Assembly: GCF_010093085.1 (NCBI RefSeq)
Contig: NZ_MSRC01000012.1
Location: forward strand, 1 to 36,110
DNA: 36,110 nt
Origin: Bacillus sp. SKDU12
GTDB taxonomy: Bacteria > Bacillota > Bacilli > Bacillales > Bacillaceae
Reading direction: 5' to 3'
A program made the translations under genes and the position numbers. The notes under the pieces were generated by a model that saw only the letters and a list, made by a program, of their open reading frames with translations, had not been told where the DNA came from and did not search any database. Below, in pieces: positions 1-7,820 of the stretch (position 1 is the stretch's first letter; each line of letters begins with the position of its first letter).

Positions 1-40
1 TAATATCATAATGTTTTATTAACATAAGGAGGTTAATTTG

Positions 41-295
41 ATGGAGTTTTTGTACATATTAGTTGAGAGTGTGATATGGATTTTAATTACTACCATACCA
101 TCAAAAAGAAACTTGAAATTTAGAAGAAACTTAAAAACTTTAAAAAAACATGCTTGGTTTCGCAATTTAATGAAAGATTACAGGCCCCTGTTTTTAATGA
201 ACTCAACTATCCAGAATAAAATTATTGAATATAACGAAAATATCGATTCTAAAACTTTTAAGATGGAGTTAGAACAACTAGCAAAAAACATATAA
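41..295 (+). CDS. Small one-TM basic protein, possible immunity or accessory protein
   Basis: An 84-aa protein starting at ATG 41, eight bases after a strong AAGGAGG ribosome site (26-32); an in-frame TTG at 38 is less likely. Residues 2-19 are hydrophobic, giving one membrane segment, followed by a lysine/arginine-rich cytoplasmic-looking stretch and a short acidic C-terminal helix. There is no double-glycine leader, so it is unlikely to be the substrate of the C39 transporter that follows 160 bp downstream. Its size and place beside an exporter fit a bacteriocin immunity or accessory protein (inference only); I do not recognise the family. Its stop codon lies inside a hairpin (293-319). Confidence 0.6.
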   Translation: MEFLYILVESVIWILITTIPSKRNLKFRRNLKTLKKHAWFRNLMKDYRPLFLMNSTIQNKIIEYNENIDSKTFKMELEQLAKNI

Positions 296-319
296 GTGTG
301 AAAAGTATGTACACACTTA
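293..319 (+). terminator. Hairpin overlapping the stop codon of the first gene
   Basis: TAAGTGTG (293-300) pairs perfectly with CACACTTA (312-319) around an 11-nt loop. No T-tract follows, so it may be a weak terminator, an mRNA 3' stabiliser or attenuator between the small gene and the exporter. Confidence 0.35.
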
Positions 320-368
320 ATTCTAAATTTCATCATACCCCTTCAAAATAGTTATATTTCACCTTAAA

Positions 369-396
369 TTGTCGATATATGTATTACTGTTATATT
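369..396 (+). promoter_or_regulatory. Candidate sigma-A promoter for the exporter genes
   Basis: TTGTCG (369-374) and TATATT (391-396) are separated by 16 bp, about 50 bp upstream of the transporter ribosome site. It matches the consensus only partly. Confidence 0.3.
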
Positions 397-455
397 AAGA
401 TTATAAAGTTCCGCATAATTTTACGGAGTAAATTTTTAACTACGGAGATTAGAAA

Positions 456-2639
456 ATGATTTTAAAAAAATATCACTGTGTAAAACAAATGGATGATAAA
501 GATTGCGGTGCTGCGTGTTTAGCAACGATTCTAAAGCACTATGGATCAAAGATATCACTAGCGAAAATTCGAGATATCGCTGGTACAGATACACAAGGTA
601 CTAATGTTCTTGGTATAGTAAAAGCAGCAGAGGCCCTTGGGTTTTCTGCAAAAGGAGTTAAAGCTGATCAAACAGCTTTCGAACAACCGTTCTCACTTCC
701 AGCTATTGCACATGTGGTTTTAAATGGTCAATTATTGCATTACATGGTCATACACAAAATAAAAAAAGATAAAATTATTATTGCTGATCCAGGAAAAGGT
801 ATAATCACCTATAGGAAAGATGAGTTTTTTAAGATTTGGACCGGAATTTTAATTTTTATGGTACCCAGTGATACTTATCAGCAACAAACAGACATTAGAA
901 GTGTTAAAAAAGACATTTTAAATTTAATACTTCATCAAAAATCTTTAATTATACATACAGCATTAGCATCTTTTATTATTACGATCTTCGGTATTCTGAG
1001 CACTTTTTATTTTCAGAGCATCATTGATCAAATTTTGCCCAACGGTTTGAAGAACTCTTTACATATTATTTCTATTGGACTTATAATCATGTACCTATTT
1101 AAGGTTCTTTTAACAGCTTTTAGACAATATTTAATGATTCTATTAGGCCAAAAATTAAGTATATCCATTATGCTGGGTTACTTTAAGCATGTTCTTAAGC
1201 TGCCTATGAAATTCTTTAGCACTAGAAAAGATGGTGAAATTTTAGCTAGATTCAATGATGCAAATAAAGTTATTGATGCTATTGTCAGCGCATCTTTGTC
1301 TGCAGTGCTCGATACATTTATGTTAATCATGGTTGGGATCTTTTTATATATTCAAAATACTTCTTTGTTTATAGTAACATTAGCTTTAATCCCCTTTTAT
1401 ATTCTAACTGTTTGGGTTTTTATGAAGCCCTATGAGAGTATTAATGACAATGAAATGGAAAATAATGCTCAACTCACTTCAAAAATTGTTGAAACATTAA
1501 GTAGTATAGAAACAATAAAAGCTTACAATGCTGAATATATTATGTCATTTGAAACTGAAAAGCGATTTGTGAAATACTTGCAATCTTCTTTTAAACACAG
1601 TGTAATTGATAATCTTCAAAGTTCAATTAAGTTGTTTCTAGATTTAATAAGTGGTGCATTGATACTATGGATCGGCGCTTGGCAAGTCATAAAGGGAAAT
1701 ATGACAATTGGCCAGTTGATTACATATAACGCATTATTGGCATATTTTTTGAACCCTTTACAAAATATCATCTCACTTCAATCCAAACTTCAGTCAGCTT
1801 CGGTTGCTTCGAAGAGATTGGGAGAAATTTTAGATGAAGAACCTGAAATACAAACATCTGAAGCAAGGGTTACCGATCCAGCCTATATACAAGGCCCTAT
1901 TGAAATAAACAATGTTGATTTTCGATACGGAACTCGAAAGCTCATCTTAAAAGATATTACACTGCATATTCAAAAAGGAGAAAAGGTTGCCTTTGTTGGA
2001 GAGAGCGGTTCAGGCAAGTCTACTTTGACTAAGCTTTTAATGAAATTTTATGCAGCTGAATCAGGTGAGGTTTTAATCAATGGATTTCATATAAATGATA
2101 TCCATACCAACGCCTTAAGAGAAAGTATAAGTTATATCCCTCAAGAGTCTCACTTTATTCAAGGATCAATTCTTGAAAACCTTTTGCTTGGGAACTCAAG
2201 AAGTTTTACCTTTGAAGAGATTATAGAAGTATGCAAACAAACGAATGTACACAGTTTTATCAATGATTTACCAATGAGATACGATACTCTCGTAGAGGAA
2301 AACGGGTCGAATTTATCTGGAGGCCAGAAGCAAAGGCTCGCAATTGCCAGAGCATTATTAAGAAAACCTAACATTCTCATAATGGATGAATCAACAAGCA
2401 ATCTCGATACGACTACTGAGCAGGGAATATCAAACATGATATACGATCAGACTGATGATGTAACTACGATTATAATTGCTCATCGTTTGAGTACAATTAT
2501 GAATTGCGACAAAATATTTGTCATGGAAAATGGAGAAATCATAGAGTATGGGAACCACAATGATTTATTGAAGAAAAAAGGGAAGTACTATGAGTTGTGG
2601 GAGAACCAAATGCCATCGAGAGAGATGGTGACAATTTAG
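456..2639 (+). CDS. Peptidase-containing ABC transporter (C39 bacteriocin/peptide exporter)
   Basis: A 727-aa protein of the SunT/LagD/ComA class, which cleaves a double-glycine-type leader from a peptide and exports the product across the membrane. Domains in order: N-terminal C39 cysteine peptidase (about 1-135) with oxyanion Gln11, catalytic Cys17 (in DKDCGAACL), His95 and Asp111; a membrane domain (about 155-440) with five to six hydrophobic helices; and an ATPase domain with Walker A GESGSGKST at 515-523, LSGGQ signature at 620-624, Walker B Asp644-Glu645 and H-loop His676. All catalytic residues are present, so the protein looks functional. Its stop codon abuts the ATG of the HlyD-like gene (TAGATG), so the two are co-translated. 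Base composition is more AT-rich than the chromosomal genes after 4480. Its substrate is not visible in the window. Confidence 0.93.
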   Translation: MILKKYHCVKQMDDKDCGAACLATILKHYGSKISLAKIRDIAGTDTQGTNVLGIVKAAEALGFSAKGVKADQTAFEQPFSLPAIAHVVLNGQLLHYMVIHKIKKDKIIIADPGKGIITYRKDEFFKIWTGILIFMVPSDTYQQQTDIRSVKKDILNLILHQKSLIIHTALASFIITIFGILSTFYFQSIIDQILPNGLKNSLHIISIGLIIMYLFKVLLTAFRQYLMILLGQKLSISIMLGYFKHVLKLPMKFFSTRKDGEILARFNDANKVIDAIVSASLSAVLDTFMLIMVGIFLYIQNTSLFIVTLALIPFYILTVWVFMKPYESINDNEMENNAQLTSKIVETLSSIETIKAYNAEYIMSFETEKRFVKYLQSSFKHSVIDNLQSSIKLFLDLISGALILWIGAWQVIKGNMTIGQLITYNALLAYFLNPLQNIISLQSKLQSASVASKRLGEILDEEPEIQTSEARVTDPAYIQGPIEINNVDFRYGTRKLILKDITLHIQKGEKVAFVGESGSGKSTLTKLLMKFYAAESGEVLINGFHINDIHTNALRESISYIPQESHFIQGSILENLLLGNSRSFTFEEIIEVCKQTNVHSFINDLPMRYDTLVEENGSNLSGGQKQRLAIARALLRKPNILIMDESTSNLDTTTEQGISNMIYDQTDDVTTIIIAHRLSTIMNCDKIFVMENGEIIEYGNHNDLLKKKGKYYELWENQMPSREMVTI

Positions 2640-4109
2640 ATGAAACGTAACTTTTTCAATTTACATGATTTGAAGGATAGCAGAGAATTCTACGAATCAA
2701 AACCCAAACCAATTGGTGTTTTCTTTACATATATACTGATAGCTTTACTTATTGCATGTATTGTTTTTAGTTTCTATGGAAAGAAAGAAATGATTCTAAA
2801 AACAACAGCTGACATCCAATATACCAAGCCTAACAGCAACGTAACAAATGAAGTAGCCGGCAAAGTAAAAACAGTTGCTTTTAAACAAGCTGATAAGGTG
2901 AAAAAAGGAGATACTCTGCTTACTCTAGATAGTGCTGAAATCCAAGCACAGAAAAAAATCGCTAAAGCTGCTATCAAAGATTTAAAAGAACAAGTTGAGT
3001 TAAACCAAACTCTTAAAAAGAGTATTGAGAAGAACAAAAACTTATTCAGCGAGGATGATCACTGGGGTTATCAAAATCAATATCTCTCTTACAAAAAACA
3101 AAGTGATTTGTTAGAGTCATCAGAAGAAAATGCAAAAACTCAACAGAATAAACTTAAGAAGCAGAAAAAAAATGTAAAAAATAATCTGGATAAGACAAAA
3201 AACAAAGTGAAACGAAAGCTTCAAAGAATTTCTGATCTGCAAGACTCCATTAAAAACAATAAATCCTTTGCCAAACAGGATGATAAGTACAGTTCTTACT
3301 ATAATAGTTATCAAACTAACAAACAAAATGCAGAGCAGCAGCTTGATGATCTACAGAAGATGAAAGATGAGCTCGATAAAAACAGTTTCTCACAGCAGAA
3401 AGAGAACCTAAACGGACAGCTTGAAAGTTTAAAACAAGATATGCTAGTAAAACTAAGTGAAGAAAAAGATGAATTAAATCAATCACTTGATGAGATTAAC
3501 AGTTCAATGAAAAGTGACGATTCTGACAGTGATTCCGATAACTCAGAGGAAACAAATTATAAGCTTTCAATTGAACAGCTTAAATCAAACTTGCTAAATC
3601 AAACATCTCAAAAGCAAACAGATCTTCAGACCACTCTTACATCCAAAGAAGATGATCTAAAGATGATAGATTTACAATTAGAAAAATATAAAATAAAAGC
3701 AACAAGTGACGGCTATGTTAATGTATTAGCAAATATATCTCCAGGTGACAATTTACAAGCAGGCACCGCCATTTTGACTATTATCCCTGATAAAGAGAAG
3801 CTTACAGCTAACATTTATATTCCGAGTCATGAGATCACAAATATAAATGAAAAAGATGAAGTAAAATTCCATATTGAAAATACAAATCAAACCGTTAAAG
3901 GTGTCATTACAAAAATAAGTCCAGACAGTATCAGTGATCAAAACGGACAAAAGTTTTATATTGCTGAAAGTACTTTAGAAAACAAAGAAATTGTTAAAGA
4001 TAATGGAAAAAAAATATACTTAAAAAATGGAATGCAGACTAATGTATCAATTATCGTAGATTCGAAAAGATATATTGATTATTTTTTAGAAATATTACAT
4101 CTGAATTAG
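2640..4109 (+). CDS. HlyD-family bacteriocin secretion accessory protein
   Basis: A 489-aa membrane-fusion-type protein that partners the C39 ABC exporter just upstream (zero-base spacing). It has a short cytoplasmic N-terminus, one membrane segment at about 24-45, a half lipoyl-like segment (about 65-95), a very long Lys/Glu/Gln-rich coiled coil (about 96-345) containing an Asp/Ser-rich insert near residue 297, and a C-terminal beta-barrel region (about 350-489) with the returning lipoyl strand 'ATSDGYVN'. In Gram-positive exporters such proteins bridge the permease and the cell wall. Length is typical of bacteriocin accessory proteins. A terminator follows. Confidence 0.85.
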   Translation: MKRNFFNLHDLKDSREFYESKPKPIGVFFTYILIALLIACIVFSFYGKKEMILKTTADIQYTKPNSNVTNEVAGKVKTVAFKQADKVKKGDTLLTLDSAEIQAQKKIAKAAIKDLKEQVELNQTLKKSIEKNKNLFSEDDHWGYQNQYLSYKKQSDLLESSEENAKTQQNKLKKQKKNVKNNLDKTKNKVKRKLQRISDLQDSIKNNKSFAKQDDKYSSYYNSYQTNKQNAEQQLDDLQKMKDELDKNSFSQQKENLNGQLESLKQDMLVKLSEEKDELNQSLDEINSSMKSDDSDSDSDNSEETNYKLSIEQLKSNLLNQTSQKQTDLQTTLTSKEDDLKMIDLQLEKYKIKATSDGYVNVLANISPGDNLQAGTAILTIIPDKEKLTANIYIPSHEITNINEKDEVKFHIENTNQTVKGVITKISPDSISDQNGQKFYIAESTLENKEIVKDNGKKIYLKNGMQTNVSIIVDSKRYIDYFLEILHLN

Positions 4110-4133
4110 TTTCCATTCAAGAAAATGTCCACA

Positions 4134-4176
4134 TATGTCTCAAAAGCGGAGAGAATCTGCTTTGAGGCATTTATTT
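4134..4176 (+). terminator. Terminator after the exporter operon
   Basis: ATGTCTCAAAAGC pairs with GCTTTGAGGCAT (one bulged A, one G-T pair) around an 11-nt loop, followed by a T-rich run. It closes the exporter unit just after the HlyD-like gene. Confidence 0.6.
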
Positions 4177-4195
4177 TTTATAAGGAAGGTATAGG

Positions 4196-4396
4196 TTGTA
4201 TAGAATCATGCATCAAAACAAACTGCTATTTTTCATTTTTTCAATTTCTTCTATCATTCACTTGCTCTTCAATACGATTTTAGCCCCTACTTCAAGCTGG
4301 AAAGCTTGGTCGGTGAACATTGCTCTCATTCTTATAGCCCTTCTATTTTTAAAGCTCACTTTGAAAGAAAAGAAAGAAACTCAACAGACCAAGTGA
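4196..4396 (+). CDS. Small two-TM membrane protein, unknown
   Basis: A 66-aa protein. The TTG at 4196 is preferred over the in-frame ATG at 4208 because AAGGAAGG (4182-4189) is correctly spaced from the TTG. It has two hydrophobic helices (about 10-28 and 39-56) joined by a short loop containing Pro and Trp, and a charged Lys/Glu tail. It lies between the exporter terminator and the convergent yxbF-like gene. I do not recognise it. A bacteriocin immunity protein is one possibility because of position and topology, but this is inference. Confidence 0.5.
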   Translation: MYRIMHQNKLLFFIFSISSIIHLLFNTILAPTSSWKAWSVNIALILIALLFLKLTLKEKKETQQTK

Positions 4397-4481
4397 CGCA
4401 ACGACACAGAGCCCGGACTGAGTATCCGGGCATATGTATATCCACTTCAAAACAAATTGAAGTACCGCTGGCTGATTTCGT

Positions 4482-5624
4482 TTACAGCAAGACCACCTTA
4501 TACTTCTTCACATCTAAAAACTGCAAAAACTCTCTCGCCAGCACTTCCGGTGCATGCGCCTTTCCTTCATCCAGCCGATACAAAATCAGACCGATAATCA
4601 TCGCCGATACATAATAGGCATAAAGCTTTTTCTCCGCAGGCATGTCAGTCTGCTGGTGCAGGTAAAACGATTCCAGTGTTTTGAGCATTTCAGGCACGAC
4701 ATGAGGAACCCCCCAATCCCGATTGAGCAAATGGACAATAGGCATATGGTCTAAAGCAGAAAGCAGGCTGGCGAGTGCCTCCTCCGCTTCGTCCAAAGAA
4801 AGCTCATTCGGACTGGAGGCAATCGTCAAGTGACCAATGATCTCCTCACACGATTGCTGAATCATGGTTTGCAGCAATTCCTCTTTGCTGGCATAGTGAT
4901 CATAAAAGGTTGCGCGGCGGATATTGCTTTTGCGGGTAATATCAGAAATTGTAATGCCCGCATAATCTTTTTTCTCCGCCAATACGTCCAGCAAAGCCTT
5001 CTGAAGCGCCTCTCTCGTTCGAATCACACGCCTGTCGATTTGCCTGTCCTTCCGCCGCTCTCCTGACACAGCCTGTCCAAACAGCCAATAAAACCGCTTT
5101 TGAGAAACAAGCTCCCATACCTTTTGGCTGATGGCCTCCGGAGACGCGTCCGCATCTTCATTCAGCCAATACAGGATAATCGCGTACGTGTACAAAGCCC
5201 GGTAATGCCCGTAAATATCCCGTTCGATCGGCGTCAAATTCACATTCATCGGTGCCAGCAACACATCCTGCTGAAACACATCCTTAAAAAAACGATGGGC
5301 ATTTTCTCTATTCATCATCGTGCCAAAGAAGGATCGATGCTCATGAACAAAGGACAGAGTCGGATGCACCGTTTGCCGTTTTTGATTTAAATGGAAGGTA
5401 TCCATATGCTTAAAGGCGTCATAGAGCGCTTCGCCCAGCCCCTCCTTCATGTCTTCAATCACATCTTCAATGATGGAAAACTTGTCTTCATAATAAAGAT
5501 AGAGCGTCCCGCGGCTCACTTTCGCCTTTTCAGCAATTTCCTTCATTGTGATGTGTTGAATATCTCTTTCTTCCAATAAGGCCAGCAGTGCCTCTTTCAC
5601 ATGAGCTTCAGCCGATTCCGGCAT
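4482..5624 (-). CDS. yxbF: Tandem two-domain TetR/AcrR regulator
   Basis: A 380-aa transcription regulator. Start at 5624 (MPESAEAHV...) is chosen because a GGAGGTG ribosome site precedes it; this also gives the length I recall for B. subtilis YxbF. It is two TetR units in one chain: a first helix-turn-helix at about 8-55 (KVSRGTLYLYYEDK) with a ligand-type region, then a second helix-turn-helix at about 198-250 (SNIRRATFYDHYASK) with its own C-terminal region. A single chain could therefore bind DNA as a pseudo-dimer. It is divergent from the aldehyde dehydrogenase gene, which is the likely target. Effector unknown. Confidence 0.85.
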   Translation of the reverse strand: MPESAEAHVKEALLALLEERDIQHITMKEIAEKAKVSRGTLYLYYEDKFSIIEDVIEDMKEGLGEALYDAFKHMDTFHLNQKRQTVHPTLSFVHEHRSFFGTMMNRENAHRFFKDVFQQDVLLAPMNVNLTPIERDIYGHYRALYTYAIILYWLNEDADASPEAISQKVWELVSQKRFYWLFGQAVSGERRKDRQIDRRVIRTREALQKALLDVLAEKKDYAGITISDITRKSNIRRATFYDHYASKEELLQTMIQQSCEEIIGHLTIASSPNELSLDEAEEALASLLSALDHMPIVHLLNRDWGVPHVVPEMLKTLESFYLHQQTDMPAEKKLYAYYVSAMIIGLILYRLDEGKAHAPEVLAREFLQFLDVKKYKVVLL

Positions 5625-5663
5625 AAAAGACACCTCCAATCTTAGACAAATGTTCAATATATG

Positions 5664-5675
5664 TACGGTAACGTA
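5664..5675. promoter_or_regulatory. Candidate TetR operator between yxbF and aldX
   Basis: TACGGTAACGTA has inverted TACG/CGTA arms and sits in the 140-bp divergent intergenic region. Loosely related arms AGACAA (5644) and TTGTCT (about 5690) flank it. Assignment to the YxbF-like protein is inference from position. Confidence 0.3.
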
Positions 5676-5764
5676 TAGATGGTTCACCGTTGTCTTTCTT
5701 ACAGAAAAGGTACCACTTTATAATAGGTCTGAGAAAAGAAGAAAGCAAATGAGGGGGATTTACA

Positions 5765-7102
5765 ATGGAACAGCAAGTAAAAAACGACATTCAGCGTGTC
5801 TTTCAGCTTCAGAAAAAACAGCAGAAAGCATTGCGTGCTTCAACAGCGGAACAGCGCATAGAAAAACTTCAACGCTTTTTAGATTCCGTCATCGCCCATG
5901 AAGAAGAAATCATCGAAGCGATCCGAAAAGACGTCCGCAAGCCCTATCACGAGGTCAAAAAAGCGGAAATCGAAGGAACAAAAAAAGCGATCAGAGATAA
6001 TATGAACAACCTGAAACAATGGATGGCGCCCAAAGAAGTCGGATCTTCGTTAAGCCCTGACGCAAACGGAATTCTCATGTACGAGCCAAAAGGTGTAACA
6101 CTTATCCTCGGCCCTTGGAACTATCCGTTTATGCTGACGATGGCGCCGCTTGCCGCGTCTCTCGCAGCCGGAAACAGCGCGATTGTGAAGCTTTCTGATT
6201 TTACGATGCACACAAGCAACATTGCCGTAAAAGTCATTCAAGATGCTTTTGATGAAAAAGAAGTCGCGATTTTTGAAGGAGAGGTTGAAGTGGCAACCGA
6301 GCTCTTGGATCAGCCGTTCGACCACATTTTCTTCACTGGAAGCACAAATGTCGGAAAAATCGTCATGACAGCGGCTGCCAAACACTTGGCATCGGTCACA
6401 CTTGAGCTTGGCGGTAAGAGCCCAACGATCATTGACAGCGAATACGATCTCATGGACGCAGCGAAAAAGATCGCGGTCGGCAAATTCGTAAACGCCGGCC
6501 AAACCTGCATCGCACCTGATTATCTATTCATAAAAAAAGACGTGCAAGATAAGTTTGCGGGCATTTTACAAACAATCGTCAACGCAGGGTTCATGGAAGA
6601 TGACCTTAACCCAGACCGCAGCAAATTTACGCAGATCGTCAATGACCGCAACTTTAACCGTGTCAAAGACCTGTATGATGACGCTATTGAAAAAGGGGCG
6701 GAAGTCGTTTTCGGAGGCGTATTTGATGCCAGCGACCGCACGATTTCGCCAACCGTTTTGAAAAACGTCACACCTGACATGAAAATCATGCAGGAGGAAA
6801 TCTTTGCACCGATCCTGCCGATGATGAACTATGAAGACATCGACCAGGTCATCGATTACGTAAACGATCGTGATAAACCGCTTGCGCTTTATGTATTCAG
6901 CCACAACCAAGACTTGATCGACAACGTCCTTCAGCACACGACTTCAGGCAACGCAGCCATCAATGATGTTGTTGCTCATTTCAGTGACGTCAATCTGCCA
7001 TTCGGCGGTGTCAACACAAGCGGAATCGGCTCCTATCATGGCGTATACGGATTTAAAGAGTTTTCTCATGAGAAAGGCGTATTGATTCAAGCTGTTAAAT
7101 AA
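5765..7102 (+). CDS. aldX: NAD(P)-dependent aldehyde dehydrogenase
   Basis: A 445-aa class 3-like aldehyde dehydrogenase that oxidises aldehydes to carboxylic acids. Catalytic Cys248 lies in NAGQTCIAPDY, the general base Glu214 in LELGGKSP, and the cofactor-loop motif FFTGSTNVGK precedes them. The C-terminal half carries the usual EEIFAPILP and NLPFGGVNTSGIG motifs. The length of about 445 aa, without the N-terminal extension of the longer ALDH classes, and a hydrophobic-aldehyde-type sequence match B. subtilis AldX. It is preceded by a G-rich ribosome site, is divergent from yxbF, and ends at a strong terminator, so it is probably monocistronic and controlled by the neighbouring TetR protein. 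Confidence 0.92.
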   Translation: MEQQVKNDIQRVFQLQKKQQKALRASTAEQRIEKLQRFLDSVIAHEEEIIEAIRKDVRKPYHEVKKAEIEGTKKAIRDNMNNLKQWMAPKEVGSSLSPDANGILMYEPKGVTLILGPWNYPFMLTMAPLAASLAAGNSAIVKLSDFTMHTSNIAVKVIQDAFDEKEVAIFEGEVEVATELLDQPFDHIFFTGSTNVGKIVMTAAAKHLASVTLELGGKSPTIIDSEYDLMDAAKKIAVGKFVNAGQTCIAPDYLFIKKDVQDKFAGILQTIVNAGFMEDDLNPDRSKFTQIVNDRNFNRVKDLYDDAIEKGAEVVFGGVFDASDRTISPTVLKNVTPDMKIMQEEIFAPILPMMNYEDIDQVIDYVNDRDKPLALYVFSHNQDLIDNVLQHTTSGNAAINDVVAHFSDVNLPFGGVNTSGIGSYHGVYGFKEFSHEKGVLIQAVK

Positions 7103-7111
7103 CTATGTGAA

Positions 7112-7146
7112 GAGAATCTGCATGATCTTGCAGGTTCTCTTTTTTT
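7112..7146 (+). terminator. Terminator after aldX
   Basis: GAGAATCTGCA (7112-7122) pairs with TGCAGGTTCTC (7129-7139) with a 6-nt loop, followed by seven T residues. Confidence 0.85.
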
Positions 7147-7245
7147 ATCACCCTATCAGCCTAAAGATAAAAAGGGAAAATAAAGAAATAAATAGTAATA
7201 AAATACTGTTTTTGCTACAAGACCAAATTCCTCTATTGAATTTCA

Positions 7246-7274
7246 TTGAAACTGTACAGTCGCTAACGTATAAT
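7246..7274 (+). promoter_or_regulatory. Sigma-A promoter of the first RDD gene
   Basis: TTGAAA (7246-7251), 17-bp spacer, TATAAT (7269-7274), 35 bp before the gene. The sequence just downstream of the -10 is shared with the second RDD gene. Confidence 0.7.
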
Positions 7275-7308
7275 ATTCCAGGAAACTTCAAAGGAGAGAA
7301 TTTTATAC

Positions 7309-7776
7309 ATGGAAAAACCAGCTGGATTTTGGATTCGGGCAGCAGCCTATGTTATTGATATATTCATTATCGTTATATTCGGTTTCATTATGGCTCTAAT
7401 CAATACCTTAATTGTACTGCCCCTCATTGACATAGCAGGCACACACATGACAGAAGCTCAATATGAATTTTCTGTGCTAGTAATTGGTACAATCCCTGTT
7501 ATCGCAATCATATACCTTTTTATCATTCTTTACTTTAGTATACTGACATCCTCGAAAATGCAAGCAACACTGGGGAAGAAACTTATGGGTATCGTTGTTG
7601 TCAATCAGTATGGCGAACGCATTTCATTTTGGCACAGCTTCGGCCGATTCTTCGCTTACATATTATCAAGAATCTTGTTTATCGGTTTTATCATGGCGGC
7701 TTTCCCCTCAAAACTGGCATTACACGATTATATTTGCGGGACAAAAGTGATTTATAAAGATAAACATTTTGATTAA
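7309..7776 (+). CDS. RDD-family membrane protein (YxaI paralogue)
   Basis: A 155-aa integral membrane protein with the RDD-family signature: it begins KPAGFWIRAAAYVIDIFII, has three to four hydrophobic helices (about 12-36, 55-80, 108-135), and the conserved loop TLGKKLMGIVVVNQYG followed by an SFGRFFAY segment. RDD proteins are small membrane proteins of mostly unknown role; some are proposed transporters. It is clearly paralogous to the protein encoded at 9835-10290 and shares its upstream leader and AAGGAGAG ribosome site, which points to gene duplication. It ends at a bidirectional terminator shared with the convergent yxaL. Confidence 0.85.
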   Translation: MEKPAGFWIRAAAYVIDIFIIVIFGFIMALINTLIVLPLIDIAGTHMTEAQYEFSVLVIGTIPVIAIIYLFIILYFSILTSSKMQATLGKKLMGIVVVNQYGERISFWHSFGRFFAYILSRILFIGFIMAAFPSKLALHDYICGTKVIYKDKHFD

Positions 7777-7783
7777 TTTCCCC

Positions 7784-7819
7784 AAAAAAGGCTGCCGAGA
7801 TCACCTCGCCAGCCTTTTT
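7784..7819. terminator. Bidirectional terminator between RDD gene and yxaL
   Basis: AAAAAGGCTG and CAGCCTTTTT enclose an inner CGAG/CTCG stem. It has A-runs and T-runs on both sides, so it serves both convergent genes. Confidence 0.85.
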
Positions 7820-7820
7820 A

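Noticed and set aside
307..351. 14-codon frame MYTLNSKFHHTPSK between the first gene and the transporter, as a peptide substrate
   Set aside because: No ribosome site, no leader motif, and it begins inside the loop of a hairpin.
4125..4283. 52-codon Cys-containing frame (MSTYVSKAERICFEAF...) as a possible bacteriocin precursor
   Set aside because: It runs through the exporter terminator and overlaps the better-supported 66-aa gene in another frame; no convincing ribosome site or double-glycine motif.
4410..4462. Inverted repeats GCCCGG/CCGGGC and ACTTCAA/TTGAAGT as the yxbF terminator
   Set aside because: Neither is followed by a T-tract in either direction, so no terminator is called.
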